A stretch of 64,000 bases of DNA from Colwellia sp. TT2012. Lineage in GTDB: Bacteria > Pseudomonadota > Gammaproteobacteria > Enterobacterales > Alteromonadaceae. Both the position numbers and the translations under genes were made by a program. The stretch spans positions 62,001-126,000 of the forward strand of contig NZ_LJYX01000006.1 in the NCBI RefSeq assembly GCF_001440345.1, written 5' to 3'. The notes beneath the pieces are model-generated. The model was not told the DNA's origin. It saw only the letters and a program-made list of their open reading frames with translations, and made no database searches. This document shows, piece after piece, positions 27,395-36,756 of this stretch. Numbering within the stretch: position 1 is the stretch's first letter; each line of letters begins with the position of its first letter.

Positions 27395-29482
27395 TTAAAA
27401 GCTCATTTTTAAACCGATATAAGGGAACATGCCAACATCTTCCTCACCGCTAATATTAAACTCGGTTAAGGTGTCGCCGTCTTCGGGCTCATAGTAATAA
27501 CCGGAAACATTCTTTTGTGCCATGGCATTAATTACCGCGAAAGTCCACTGTGCGTCATTACCCCAATACTGCGTTTTGTAATTCGCTTCTAAATCTAAGC
27601 GGTGATAAACGGGTAAGTTTTTAGCATTAACCTCACCATACTCAGGCAAGAAATGATCCTCATAATCTGGATTTTCACGTAAACCAGTAATCGGGGTATA
27701 TTTAGCACCACTACGTAAGGTAAAGCGTAAGCCAAAATCCCAATGTTCATTTAATTCATAGTTGACAACAAGGTTAGCCACCAGGGGAGTATCAAGGTAA
27801 TAATCACTGGTGATATCGGTTAAATCATCAGTGCGCTGACTTTGTGACCAACTTAATGATGCCCAGCCAAACCAGCCGCTTTCACGCTCGCGCCTGACTA
27901 ACCATTCTACCCCTTGTGCATCACCTGAGGTATCGGCGGTGTAGTGTAAATCTTCCTCTGTTTCATTGGTAAAAGAAAACTCATCGGTTGATCGCGGTAA
28001 ATTAGTTAGCTCTTTATGATAAATATCAATGGAAGTAAACCATAAACCGTTTAAGTCATAATCAAAACCGAGTGAATAATGTGTGGCTTTGGGTGACTTT
28101 ATGTTTGGGTTGCCGAGTTTCTTAAGGGCGGTACCAACATCAGGAAAACGACTATAAGTACCCGCTTTAGCTTTAATGGTTAAACTCTCATTAGCATGCC
28201 AGTTCAGGGCGAAGCGAGGATGGAAAAAACTTTGCTTGGTATAATCATTGCGTTCAGCACGCACGCCCAGAACTAACTGCCAGTCATTATTTATATCCCA
28301 AATTTCATCAAGGTAAACGGCAATGTTTTGATCCTTAAGTGTCGCCGTATCTTGTATACGCTCGCCTTTGTATTGGCGACAGTCACTATCAAACTCGGTG
28401 CAATAATAAGGAATAATATCGAAGCTGTAATTAACCTCGGTTTTGCTGTAATCAATGCCAAAACCTAATTTGTGATCAGTAAACCATGCCATTTGGTAAA
28501 AAAAGCGCACATTGTAACTTTCCTCATTTATATTAATAAACTGTCCCTGACCAAAACTTTCCTCGGTGGTATCAACATTTCGGCCAGCAATGAGGTGCAT
28601 CATTTTGTGGTCGTCACCATAAAATTGCCACGAAATACTTTGGCTATCAAAAGCGGTAGTCACTTTAAAGTCACCAATGCTATCAGGGTCAATTCGACCT
28701 TCTTCTGAGTTTTCAGAAATATTCACGCCACCAGTATCACTTGCGCCAGCAGCGCTAAAGGTTAATTTGTGAGCATCACCAAGTAGAAATTGATATTTTG
28801 CTTGATAGTCATCACTGACAGGCGCTTTAAAAATGGTGTAACCGTCGTCGTCTTCTTCATCATCTTCGGGTAAAAATAAGTGTATTTGGCTGCGGCGATA
28901 AGACAAATAAAATGCTTGATCGTCAAAGGTTTCGCCTTCAACCATAAAACCACTTTTTAACATACCTAAATCTATAGTTACTTCAATATCTTGCTGGCGC
29001 GGGTCGCGTAATTTTACATCAAATATACCGCCCGTAGCATTGCCGTATTCACTACCAAAAGCAGCGGCATGCAAACTGAAATCTTGAATTAAATTTTCAT
29101 TAAAAATGCTGTCGCCAAATAAATGAAATATATAACCCGCGGGCAAGTCATCGATATAAAAAGCATTGTCATCAGGAGACGAGCCGCGCACTGCCGGTGA
29201 GCCACCATCGCCACCCGCATACACAATGCCGGGTAAACTATAAACGGCGCTTAAGGGATCGTTACCAATACCAGCCACTGCCATTAAATGCTCTGTTTGT
29301 TCGGTCATTTCACTATTGGCTTGATTACGACGACCATTGACTTGGATCACTTCGATATTTTTTTCTGTTGTTTTCTGCTCTTTTTCTTTAGTTTCGTTAT
29401 TTTCTGCGGCGACTACCATTGGCAGTACAAAAGAAAGTAAAAGCAGTGAATTTGCTATACCAGTGGCGGGTGTTATTTTCAT
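27395..29482 (-). CDS. TonB-dependent receptor
   Basis: 695 aa. Signal peptide (SLLLLSFVLPMVVAA), TonB-box-like IEVIQVNG, plug domain with DPLSAVYSLPGIVYAGGDGGSPAVRGSSPDDNAFYIDDLPAGYIFHLFG and GSEYGNATGGIFDVKLRD, then a barrel ending YIGLKMSF. The NPxPAVRGS..DNAFYIDD style of plug is that of receptors of unknown ligand common in Alteromonadales, not of characterised siderophore receptors. Monocistronic; no Fur-type site was recognised upstream. Confidence 0.88.
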   Translation of the reverse strand: MKITPATGIANSLLLLSFVLPMVVAAENNETKEKEQKTTEKNIEVIQVNGRRNQANSEMTEQTEHLMAVAGIGNDPLSAVYSLPGIVYAGGDGGSPAVRGSSPDDNAFYIDDLPAGYIFHLFGDSIFNENLIQDFSLHAAAFGSEYGNATGGIFDVKLRDPRQQDIEVTIDLGMLKSGFMVEGETFDDQAFYLSYRRSQIHLFLPEDDEEDDDGYTIFKAPVSDDYQAKYQFLLGDAHKLTFSAAGASDTGGVNISENSEEGRIDPDSIGDFKVTTAFDSQSISWQFYGDDHKMMHLIAGRNVDTTEESFGQGQFININEESYNVRFFYQMAWFTDHKLGFGIDYSKTEVNYSFDIIPYYCTEFDSDCRQYKGERIQDTATLKDQNIAVYLDEIWDINNDWQLVLGVRAERNDYTKQSFFHPRFALNWHANESLTIKAKAGTYSRFPDVGTALKKLGNPNIKSPKATHYSLGFDYDLNGLWFTSIDIYHKELTNLPRSTDEFSFTNETEEDLHYTADTSGDAQGVEWLVRRERESGWFGWASLSWSQSQRTDDLTDITSDYYLDTPLVANLVVNYELNEHWDFGLRFTLRSGAKYTPITGLRENPDYEDHFLPEYGEVNAKNLPVYHRLDLEANYKTQYWGNDAQWTFAVINAMAQKNVSGYYYEPEDGDTLTEFNISGEEDVGMFPYIGLKMSF

Positions 29483-29726
29483 TAGCGGGAAATCCCTGTC
29501 AGTTTTTACTGTGGTTACTTAGTTTTAATATGGAATGATTTTGCCTAGTCCAGTTGTATAAATCAGTAACCCAAGTGTCGAAAAACTGTCAGTTAATTGT
29601 CAGAAAGTGTAAATTGTGGGGATAAGTTGATCTAGCTCATAATGCTGCTGGCATTGGATTGACTTGTGCAAGCTTTCTATTATTATCGGCTTATATACGC
29701 GTGCAATAGTCATTTAGGTAACTTTT

Positions 29727-30953
29727 ATGTCAAATAGTAAGGTAAAAAAAGTAAGTAAAAACAGCCAATCAGATAAGGTGAAAAAAGTACACTTTAACTG
29801 GCAAGACCCATTATTACTTGACTCTCTACTAACAGAAGAAGAGCGTTTAGTGCGTGATAGTGCTCATCAGTATTGCCAAGAAAAGCTTATGCCACGTATT
29901 TTATTAGCGAATCGCCATGAAGTTTTTGACCTTGAAATTATGAAGGAGTTTGGCGCACTTGGTTTACTGGGCGCCACCATTGAAGAAAAATACGGCTGTG
30001 CGGGTATTAACTATGTTAGTTATGGTTTGATTGCGCGTGAAGTAGAGCGGGTGGATAGCGGTTACCGTAGTGCTATGAGTGTGCAATCATCACTGGTTAT
30101 GCATCCCATTCATGCTTATGGCAGCGAAATACAAAAAATGAAATATTTACCTAAATTGGCAACAGGTGAATATATAGGTTGTTTTGGCTTAACTGAACCC
30201 AATTCAGGCTCTGATCCCGCCAGTATGGCCAGTAAAGCAGTCGCTGTTGACGGTGGTTATCAACTAAATGGCAGTAAAATGTGGATCACTAACTCACCTA
30301 TTGCCGATGTATTTATTGTTTGGGCCAAACTTGATGGCATTATTAAGGGCTTTATTCTTGAAAAAGGCATGCCCGGCTTATCAGCACCAAAAATTGAAGG
30401 TAAGTTCTCGCTGCGTGCGTCTATTACCGGTGAAATTGTTATGGAAAATGTCTTTGTGCCGGCTGAAAATATGTTGCCAAAGGCCAGTGGTTTGTCTGGT
30501 CCTTTTGGTTGTTTGAATAAAGCACGTTACGGCATTGCTTGGGGCGCACTAGGCGCCGCGGAGTTTTGTTGGCATGGTGCGCGTCAGTATACTTTAGATA
30601 GAGAGCAATTTGGTAAGCCCTTGGCGGCAACACAATTGATTCAAAAGAAGCTCGCTGATATGCAAACCGAAATTAGTATTGGCTTGTTGGCTTGCTTGCA
30701 AGCAGGACGCCTGATGGATAGTAATAACTTAGCCCCTGAAGCTATTTCACTGATCAAGCGTAATTCTTGTGGCAAAGCACTAGATATTGCTCGGCAAGCA
30801 CGAGATATGTACGGTGGCAACGGCATTAGTGATGAGTATCATATTATTCGTCATATGATGAACCTTGAAGCGGTTAATACCTATGAAGGCACCCATGATG
30901 TTCATGCCTTAATTTTAGGACGTGCACAAACGGGCATACAGGCGTTTTTTTAA
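29727..30953 (+). CDS. gcdH: Glutaryl-CoA dehydrogenase
   Basis: 408 aa acyl-CoA dehydrogenase. FAD-dependent oxidative decarboxylation of glutaryl-CoA to crotonyl-CoA in lysine and tryptophan breakdown. The C-terminal [25 protein letters not shown] is diagnostic, with catalytic base Glu387. [33 protein letters not shown] and [19 protein letters not shown] are also present. A lysine-rich stretch of about 23 residues precedes the conserved start [17 protein letters not shown]. No partner CoA ligase or transferase is adjacent. Confidence 0.92.
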   Translation: MSNSKVKKVSKNSQSDKVKKVHFNWQDPLLLDSLLTEEERLVRDSAHQYCQEKLMPRILLANRHEVFDLEIMKEFGALGLLGATIEEKYGCAGINYVSYGLIAREVERVDSGYRSAMSVQSSLVMHPIHAYGSEIQKMKYLPKLATGEYIGCFGLTEPNSGSDPASMASKAVAVDGGYQLNGSKMWITNSPIADVFIVWAKLDGIIKGFILEKGMPGLSAPKIEGKFSLRASITGEIVMENVFVPAENMLPKASGLSGPFGCLNKARYGIAWGALGAAEFCWHGARQYTLDREQFGKPLAATQLIQKKLADMQTEISIGLLACLQAGRLMDSNNLAPEAISLIKRNSCGKALDIARQARDMYGGNGISDEYHIIRHMMNLEAVNTYEGTHDVHALILGRAQTGIQAFF

Positions 30954-31034
30954 CACTCATTGATGTCCTTACTCCCAGCCTGTTTCATTCATGCCACAAG
31001 TACTAAAGTCTATTAAAAAGGCGGTAAATTATGA

Positions 31035-31160
31035 ATGATAGATCATGATGCTGCGGACAACCGTGGTATTCGTGATGTTAAATCACTGCATCTAATTGAT
31101 CGCGCCTTTGTTAAAGCAGATCTAGCAAAGGGCGGCTTTATCGTTGATGTTTTTATTTTA
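31035..31160 (+). pseudogene. C-terminal scrap of a COG4798-like methyltransferase
   Basis: The frame reads MIDHDAADNRGIRDVKSLHL then IDRAFVKADLAKGGFIVD before drifting into non-homologous residues. The motif IDHAA...G..D..SLHRI....V..D...AGF matches the end of predicted SAM methyltransferases of the COG4798 group as I recall it. It lacks the SAM-binding half and has lost its natural end. It converges on the BIG2 lipoprotein gene, whose 3' end overlaps this open frame's unrelated tail. Confidence 0.5.
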
Positions 31161-31179
31161 TCGGCGCTTAGTTCTGAGG

Positions 31180-32469
31180 CTATCTTTCTATTTCTATTCG
31201 GACACTGCGCGTTATACCCTGATAAATCACCGAAACAAATGCAAAACCTACGGAATTTTTGGTACTGGTTAGCGTGTAGCTGGCTATGTCTGTACCTAAG
31301 TTGCTTAATTCAGCCTCAAGTAAATTGCTACCATTAATGCTCCATTGAGCGAATTCAGAGACATTTAAACTCGTTGGCGTACTGGTGTAGTTGGCCGTTA
31401 ACGTTAGTTCTATTGACTGTAATGGTGCTATTATTAGTATATCTTCACCAGCATTTATTTGTATGCCATCAAGGGCTGCGGCACCTTTAACTTGTATGGT
31501 GGCTATGGATTTTTTACCGCCACAACTGCCAATAAGCTGAGTAACACCAGGTTTAAGCGCAAATAATGTGCCTTTGTTATCACCTGTTGCTGTGATACCT
31601 ATATAGCCAGCATCTGCTTGCGACCAAGTAATGGTGCTATCGATAATAAAAGTATCCGTTGATACTGTTGCAATCAGTTTGGCTTGAGCATTTACTTGTA
31701 TGCGTTCGCCAATGTTTAGGGTGATAAATGTAGTTGTTTTATCGTCCTGTAAAATATCAATAGTATCTAGGTCTTTAGCGTCAGCAGTGACAATTAATTG
31801 TGCGCTAATATTATTAACTTTTGCGGTAATGGTAATATTTTCTATGCCTGCTGCGGAAGTATATAAAGTACCTTCTTTATTAATAACTGCACTAGTAGCG
31901 CTATCAAGGCTAAAAGTCATATCCTTTACCGTATTAAGTGATATGTAACCATCTTCATAACCTACATCGCCTTTAATGCTGGCATCAAAGCAGGTATTAA
32001 TATGACCACTTTCTGGTGAAGTTTGCTTTAAGCTAATGTTACTTACTGCCACGTCACTAACCGATATTTCTCCTTCACCAGTAATATCATTAATGGTGCT
32101 GCCAGTGATAATTACTGTACCTTGGTTGACCTCAGAATTTGCTACTGCAGTTACTAAACCTTTGCTATTCACTGTGGCAATAGTGGTATCACTTGAAGTC
32201 CATGTTAATTCGTTAGTTACGTCTCTTACTGCGTCTTTGCTATCAATGCCTGTCGCGCTTAGCTGATGTGTTTCACCTGCTTTTAAACGTGTTTGAGCAT
32301 TTGTGATGGTAACTGACTCGATGATAGTACCTAGTGTTCGCTGTTTTTCCAGTTCAACCGCTTTAGCGAGTTCAGCCGAGTTATTGTCAGATTCACAGCC
32401 GGTTAGCAAGGTTGTTGTTATTGCTAAAGCCACTAAGGTTATTTTAGATAAATTTTTTATTAAGTTCAT
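31180..32469 (-). CDS. Lipoprotein with bacterial Ig-like (BIG2) domain
   Basis: 429 aa from the first ATG (32469); a TTG four codons upstream is also in frame. Lipobox in ITTTLLTGCESD. After a short helical spacer, an Ig-like BIG2 repeat is seen at about 55-145 (ITNAQTRLKAGETHQLSATG, LTWTSSDTTIATVNSKGLVTAVA), with weaker similar units afterwards (for example ITWSQADAGYIGITATGDNKGTLFALKPGVTQL). BIG2 domains occur in adhesins and surface proteins. Cys residues at about 164 and 310 (SCGGKK) could pair. Short outer-membrane-anchored surface protein; ligand unknown. The barrel protein gene upstream, same strand, lies about 65 bases away, so the two may be co-transcribed. Confidence 0.8.
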   Translation of the reverse strand: MNLIKNLSKITLVALAITTTLLTGCESDNNSAELAKAVELEKQRTLGTIIESVTITNAQTRLKAGETHQLSATGIDSKDAVRDVTNELTWTSSDTTIATVNSKGLVTAVANSEVNQGTVIITGSTINDITGEGEISVSDVAVSNISLKQTSPESGHINTCFDASIKGDVGYEDGYISLNTVKDMTFSLDSATSAVINKEGTLYTSAAGIENITITAKVNNISAQLIVTADAKDLDTIDILQDDKTTTFITLNIGERIQVNAQAKLIATVSTDTFIIDSTITWSQADAGYIGITATGDNKGTLFALKPGVTQLIGSCGGKKSIATIQVKGAAALDGIQINAGEDILIIAPLQSIELTLTANYTSTPTSLNVSEFAQWSINGSNLLEAELSNLGTDIASYTLTSTKNSVGFAFVSVIYQGITRSVRIEIER

Positions 32470-32534
32470 GAGGAATGCCAAGTAAAAGTGGTTTTTAAAA
32501 GTATTAATTAAAAGGTGTTCTTAAAAGTTACTTC

Positions 32535-33092
32535 TTAAAAGGTATAAGTGAAACCAAGGGAGATATTTGTTATTTCAATATCGCTATCTTTATAGAGCGA
32601 TTGATAACCCAATCTGATACTCGCCTGTTCAAAATAGGGTATTTGTTGATGCATAGATATTCCCCATGAAAAGCCATTATAATGATCTTCACCGTTATAG
32701 GTTTCTTCAGGGCCTGATACTGTCATATCCGTCATGGCATAACCTACGGAAACATCCATGCCAAAACCGTCTCTAATGTCGGATTGCATAACAAAATATA
32801 GCGCAACACTTTGTTCTAAATCGAACGCCATACGATAAACATCATCGGTATTTCCTACTAAATACTGAGCTTCAAAAGCCATATTGTTATTACTAACACC
32901 TGCACGTATTGCTATAGCACTGGGTTTGGCGTTCTCACTCGCCAGTTCAATATCGGTTAACATATAATCAATACCGATATAAGTAGTGTCGGCAAATGCT
33001 TGAGTTGCTAGTGTTAACAGCGAAAGGGGCAGTATTTTACTGAATGTCTTGATGAGCTTTTGCTTAATAGCTTGCTTGCGAGTCTTGATCAT
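32535..33092 (-). CDS. Outer-membrane beta-barrel protein
   Basis: 185 aa from the chosen start MIKTRKQAIKQKLIKTFSK; an in-frame start 96 bases upstream (33188) would add a non-signal-like tail. Signal peptide ends LATQAFA. The mature chain alternates polar and hydrophobic residues and ends NISLGFTYTF, a C-terminal barrel motif. Eight-stranded OmpA/OmpW-like barrel by size. It lies about 65 bases upstream of the BIG2 lipoprotein gene on the same strand. Function unknown. The RAYT repeat array begins about 95 bases beyond its start. Confidence 0.75.
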   Translation of the reverse strand: MIKTRKQAIKQKLIKTFSKILPLSLLTLATQAFADTTYIGIDYMLTDIELASENAKPSAIAIRAGVSNNNMAFEAQYLVGNTDDVYRMAFDLEQSVALYFVMQSDIRDGFGMDVSVGYAMTDMTVSGPEETYNGEDHYNGFSWGISMHQQIPYFEQASIRLGYQSLYKDSDIEITNISLGFTYTF

Positions 33093-33186
33093 AAGGGAAA
33101 ACAATATCCGTATTAAGGTGAGGTGAATAAGATTGCAGTCATTATACTCAAATGAGGTGAAAAGGCTAAAATTAGAAAAAAATAGC

Positions 33187-33277
33187 AAAAAAAATAGCAG
33201 ACACCCCTCTCAAAAAAAAAATAGCAGACACCCCTCTCAATGGAAACACAAAAAATAGCAGACACCCCTCTCAATGG
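33187..33277. repeat. Left REP-like array of the RAYT element (three units)
   Basis: Three direct copies of AATAGCAGACACCCCTCTCAA, spaced irregularly by A-rich or TGGAAA-containing spacers, at about 33192-33212, 33220-33240 and 33254-33274. The core AGACACCCCTCTCAA is the exact inverse complement of TTGAGAGGGGTGTCT, which is repeated on the other side of the transposase gene. Confidence 0.85.
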
Positions 33278-33336
33278 AAATAAATAGCAACCTCAACTAT
33301 GCTTATTAATCAGCAATAAAACCAGTTGAGGTTACT

Positions 33337-34311
33337 ATGGCAACGGCAAGAAAACAGCAAGTCAGTTTAATTGATACGCCTTATTATCACTGTATTTCCC
33401 GTTGTGTTCGTCGTGCTTTTTTATGTGGCGAAGATAAAGTCACCGGGCAAAGCTTTGAGCATAGACGTGGTTGGGTAGAGGACAAGTTATTATCGTTAAG
33501 TCAAACCTTTGCTATTGATGTATGTGCTTATGCGGTAATGAGTAATCATACCCATATTGTGTTGTGTGTTGATGTTGAACAAGCCAAAACATGGTCAATG
33601 CATGAAGTGGTTACCCGTTGGCATCAATTATTTAAAGGTACACTCATTACCCAGCAATACCTTCGTGGTGATAAACTGATTAAACCTCTACAACAGATAT
33701 TGGAAGAAACTGCACAAGTTTATCGGTCGAGATTAACAGATATTAGCTGGTTTATGCGCATTCTAAATGAAAGCATTGCTGTACAGGCGAATAAAGAAGA
33801 TAAATGCACAGGTAGGTTCTGGGAAGGGCGTTTTAAATCTCAAGCCTTATTAGATGAAGCCGCCGTTATTGCCTGTATGGCATATGTTGATTTAAATCCA
33901 ATAAGAGCCAAAATAGCAGAAACCCCTGAGAGCTCGAATCACACCAGTATTCAACAGCGTATAAGAGCCGCTAAAAATGAAAAACAACCCACCTTACTTT
34001 GCCCCTTTGTCGGTAACCCAAGACAAAACGCCCCTAAAGGCTTAGCTTTTGAGCTGAAAGATTATATTGAACTGGTAGACTTAACGGGTCGTTGCATTAG
34101 AGAAGATAAACGAGGTTACATTGACAATAATTTGCCCAGCATATTAACGCGATTAAACATCAGTACAGAAAACTGGTTAATATTAACGACACAATTTAGA
34201 AAAGTATTTCATGGTGCGGTAGGTAAGCCTGAAGCGTTAACCGAATTTTGTCAGCATCAACACCTTAAAAAACGCGCGGCAGTGTCTGTTTGTCAAAAGC
34301 TATTTGCTTAA
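33337..34311 (+). CDS. REP-associated tyrosine transposase (RAYT), Y1_Tnp family
   Basis: 324 aa. Single-strand DNA transposase-like protein of the IS200/RAYT type. N-terminal motif TPYYHCISRCVRRAFLCG, the HUH-type metal motif H71-T-H73 in MSNHTHIVLCV, then GRFWEGRFKSQALLDEAAVIACMAYVDLNPIRAKIA as in this long RAYT group. The C-terminal 100 residues are an extension absent from short E. coli-type RAYTs. The gene is flanked by inverted REP-like arrays (33187-33277 and 34433-34757) and looks intact. A 5'-truncated second copy lies at 36757-36901. RAYTs generally mobilise or maintain REP sequences rather than themselves. Confidence 0.9.
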   Translation: MATARKQQVSLIDTPYYHCISRCVRRAFLCGEDKVTGQSFEHRRGWVEDKLLSLSQTFAIDVCAYAVMSNHTHIVLCVDVEQAKTWSMHEVVTRWHQLFKGTLITQQYLRGDKLIKPLQQILEETAQVYRSRLTDISWFMRILNESIAVQANKEDKCTGRFWEGRFKSQALLDEAAVIACMAYVDLNPIRAKIAETPESSNHTSIQQRIRAAKNEKQPTLLCPFVGNPRQNAPKGLAFELKDYIELVDLTGRCIREDKRGYIDNNLPSILTRLNISTENWLILTTQFRKVFHGAVGKPEALTEFCQHQHLKKRAAVSVCQKLFA

Positions 34312-34914
34312 GGTTACTTCATAAAAAAATCATAATAAATTAAACTACCTATTGAGTGTTAAAGCTTAAACACGCCTGAATTTTATCAACGTTCATATTT
34401 TTTTATAACTGCCCAGTTATTTATTTTAATTCACATGAAAAAGCTAAATGTCAGGTGGCTTTACTGATAAAAATTTAATGGCTTGTGATAACCTATGATT
34501 GTTATGTTGAGAGGGGTGTCTTCTGTTTTTTTACATGAAAAAGCTAAATGTCAGGTGGCTTTACTGATAAAAATTTAATGGCTTGTGATAACCTATGATT
34601 GTTATGTTGAGAGGGGTGTCTTCTATTTTTTTAGTTTTACTGATGAAAATTAAATGGCTTGTGATAACCTATGATTATTATGTTGAGAGGGGTGTCTTCT
34701 ACTTTTTTGTGATAACCTATGATTATTATGTTGAGAGGGGTGTCTTCTACTTTTTCTTCTACTTTTTTCTACTTTTTTTATCTAAAAACTTAATAGAGAT
34801 TGTTATTCATTTGAAAAGTTTGAGGCTATTTTGAGTGAAGTAAGTAGCATGTGTTATTGTTTTATTTTGGGTTGCTTTATAAGCGAGTATCCTAGATATT
34901 TAAATCAATTAAAT
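34312..34914. other. 603-base gap: RAYT 3' region and right REP array
   Basis: 34312-34432 is the conserved RAYT 3' tail, also present in the truncated copy. 34433-34757 is a tandem array described separately. 34758-34914 is AT-rich; short TTCTACTTTTTT units at its left edge look like slippage products. No gene seen; a short frame through the array is an artefact of the repeats. Confidence 0.7.
34433..34757. repeat. Right REP-like tandem array of the RAYT element
   Basis: Two adjacent 100-bp units (34433-34532 and 34533-34632), nearly identical, beginning ACATGAAAAAGCTAAATG and ending TTGAGAGGGGTGTCTTCT plus a T tract. A third, shortened unit follows at about 34635-34706 and a fourth at about 34708-34757. 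Every unit ends with GTGATAACCTATGATT(A/G)TTATG and then TTGAGAGGGGTGTCTTCT. ATAAC..GTTAT in the first two units can form a short stem before the conserved tail, like REP hairpins next to a conserved tetranucleotide. Confidence 0.88.
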
Positions 34915-36486
34915 TTAATGATGAGAAGAAAAATACACTTGATTCCTACCATTATTCTTTGCTTGATACATCGCCTCATCCGCATAAATCAATAATTTTT
35001 CCGCCAAGACCCCACCTTTAGAACATACCACCCCAATACTTATAGATATGCAGATATCCATTTGATCAATAATAATTGGTTTTTGCATTATATTAATTAT
35101 ATTATTCGCAATATTAGTTACATCATTGAAATCGCTTATATTTTCTAATAGTATGGCAAATTCGTCCCCGCCTAATCGGCATAAGGTATCTGATGTTCTC
35201 AAGCAGCTTTTAACTCGGCATGTCATTTCGATCAACAGTTGATCTCCAATATGATGGCCATAAGTATCATTGACTTTTTTAAACTTATCTAAATCCAAAA
35301 AAAACACTGCTATTCCTTTAGATGTTTTTCTATTAAGATTAGCTATAGCGTGTTCCATTCTATCTGAAAATAAGGCCCGATTTGGTAACTTTGTTAATTT
35401 ATCATGCAACGCTAAAAAACTAAGCTCTGCTTTTTCCTGAATTCGTTCAATTGCATTTCGTATATGTTTAGCGGCAAACATTAAAAGTTTTTTATCTTTT
35501 TCATTAAACATATTTTCTTCATCATAACTTTGAACAACAATAATACCTTTTGAATTGCCTTTTCCAAAGGGTACCCCTAACCAAGTTTTTGGCATAGAGC
35601 CAATAAGGTGAAATTTTCCTTCCGAAATCATATTATCAATTTCAGGCTCATTCACCAATAAAGGCTTTTCAATATCCAAGACATAAAACGTAATACTTTT
35701 TTTTACTTGATTTAGAGGGATAATTAAGTCTTTAGGAATTTTATCTTTTTTGTCTGTATAATAAGGTATGCTTATAATATTCGCGTTTTTTGTAGATAAG
35801 GCTATGTAAAAATTTTCAGAAAAAACTAGCTCAGCGATACAAGTATGTAACCTTTGAAAAAATTGCTCTAAGCAAATAGTGTCAAAGGTTATCTCAGTTA
35901 TATTAATCAAAGCATCTTGCATTTTTCCGCTATATTCTAATTGCTTAATGGTATTCTTTAATTGAGATAATAATTTCGTTTCATTTATTTTAGTTGCGGT
36001 AATGGAAGCAAGAGCCGTTAAGGTTCGCTGATGTTGATGTGTATAGAAGCCTAATGATTTATGCTCAGAGTCTATAATACCAATTACTTCCCCTTTTAAC
36101 ATCATAGGTACCGCTAGTTCTGAAAGCCTCATTTCATCATCAATGATATAACCAGGAAAATCACGAGTATCGTTTATTAACAGACTTTGTTTGCTAAGCG
36201 CAACATGACCAACAACCCCTTTACCTATGACTATTTCTATTGGTTGCAATATTTCATCACCTGATGGATTTTTATTACCAAAAGCCGCTTTTTGAACAAA
36301 CACTTGCCGATTATCATCCAACATATAAATAACAACATCGTCAAAACCAAGTTTTGCAACCACATTTCTCGCCAAATACCATAATACTTGCTCAAATGTA
36401 TCAATGGATAATATTTTAACAGCAAAATCACTCACTATCTTTAAGTGCTTTCTCTCAACTTCTAATAACGCTAGCTTTTTTTTCAT
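34915..36486 (-). CDS. GAF-domain diguanylate cyclase (GGDEF)
   Basis: 523 aa, soluble. An N-terminal GAF domain (about 15-170; FAVKILSIDTFEQVLWYLARNVV, IVIGKGVVGHVALSKQSLLI), a second GAF-like region (about 195-350), and GGDEF from about 360. The active site GGDEF is intact (439-443) with I-site RTSD (430-433). It should make c-di-GMP under control of a small ligand or redox cue bound by the GAF domains. It is more AT-rich than its neighbours and lies between an intact RAYT copy and a truncated one, so it may have arrived with, or been trapped by, these elements. Monocistronic. Confidence 0.9.
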   Translation of the reverse strand: MKKKLALLEVERKHLKIVSDFAVKILSIDTFEQVLWYLARNVVAKLGFDDVVIYMLDDNRQVFVQKAAFGNKNPSGDEILQPIEIVIGKGVVGHVALSKQSLLINDTRDFPGYIIDDEMRLSELAVPMMLKGEVIGIIDSEHKSLGFYTHQHQRTLTALASITATKINETKLLSQLKNTIKQLEYSGKMQDALINITEITFDTICLEQFFQRLHTCIAELVFSENFYIALSTKNANIISIPYYTDKKDKIPKDLIIPLNQVKKSITFYVLDIEKPLLVNEPEIDNMISEGKFHLIGSMPKTWLGVPFGKGNSKGIIVVQSYDEENMFNEKDKKLLMFAAKHIRNAIERIQEKAELSFLALHDKLTKLPNRALFSDRMEHAIANLNRKTSKGIAVFFLDLDKFKKVNDTYGHHIGDQLLIEMTCRVKSCLRTSDTLCRLGGDEFAILLENISDFNDVTNIANNIINIMQKPIIIDQMDICISISIGVVCSKGGVLAEKLLIYADEAMYQAKNNGRNQVYFSSHH

Positions 36487-36756
36487 AATTGTTCTTTTAC
36501 ATCGATAAAAAATAAAATTCTAATATTATGAAGTGAACACTGTAAAATCATCATTTAATCGTCCCTGAGGGTACAAATACCCTCCCTCTAAGCACATATA
36601 AATTCGCAGTACCTTTATTAAATATAGTCAAATTAAAGTAAAATAATAAACTTTTACCTAGTGGAACGTATTGAGCTTTTATATTCCCTCCAGAATAACA
36701 GGGACAGTCGCTCAAACAGAATAACAGTAAAATAACAGGGACAGTCGCTCATAAGT
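36487..36756. other. Upstream region of the GAF-GGDEF gene with a GGGACAGTCGC repeat
   Basis: 270 bases without a gene. The last 65 bases hold two direct copies of ATAACAGGGACAGTCGCTCA (36693-36712 and 36733-36752) that adjoin the truncated RAYT copy. The first 180 bases are AT-rich and should hold the promoter of the minus-strand gene. Confidence 0.6.

Noticed and set aside
29630..29660. Second FNR-type site before gcdH
   Set aside because: TTGATCTAGCTCA has only the left half of the consensus; the right half is not ATCAA.
34433..34757. Possible CRISPR array
   Set aside because: The repeats are adjacent 100-bp units and shortened copies without unique spacers, and no cas genes are near. 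They are REP-like units of the RAYT element.
34595..34834. Short open frame through the right REP array
   Set aside because: The translation repeats the same peptide (ITYDYYVERGVFYFF) because it runs through tandem DNA repeats; it is not a gene.
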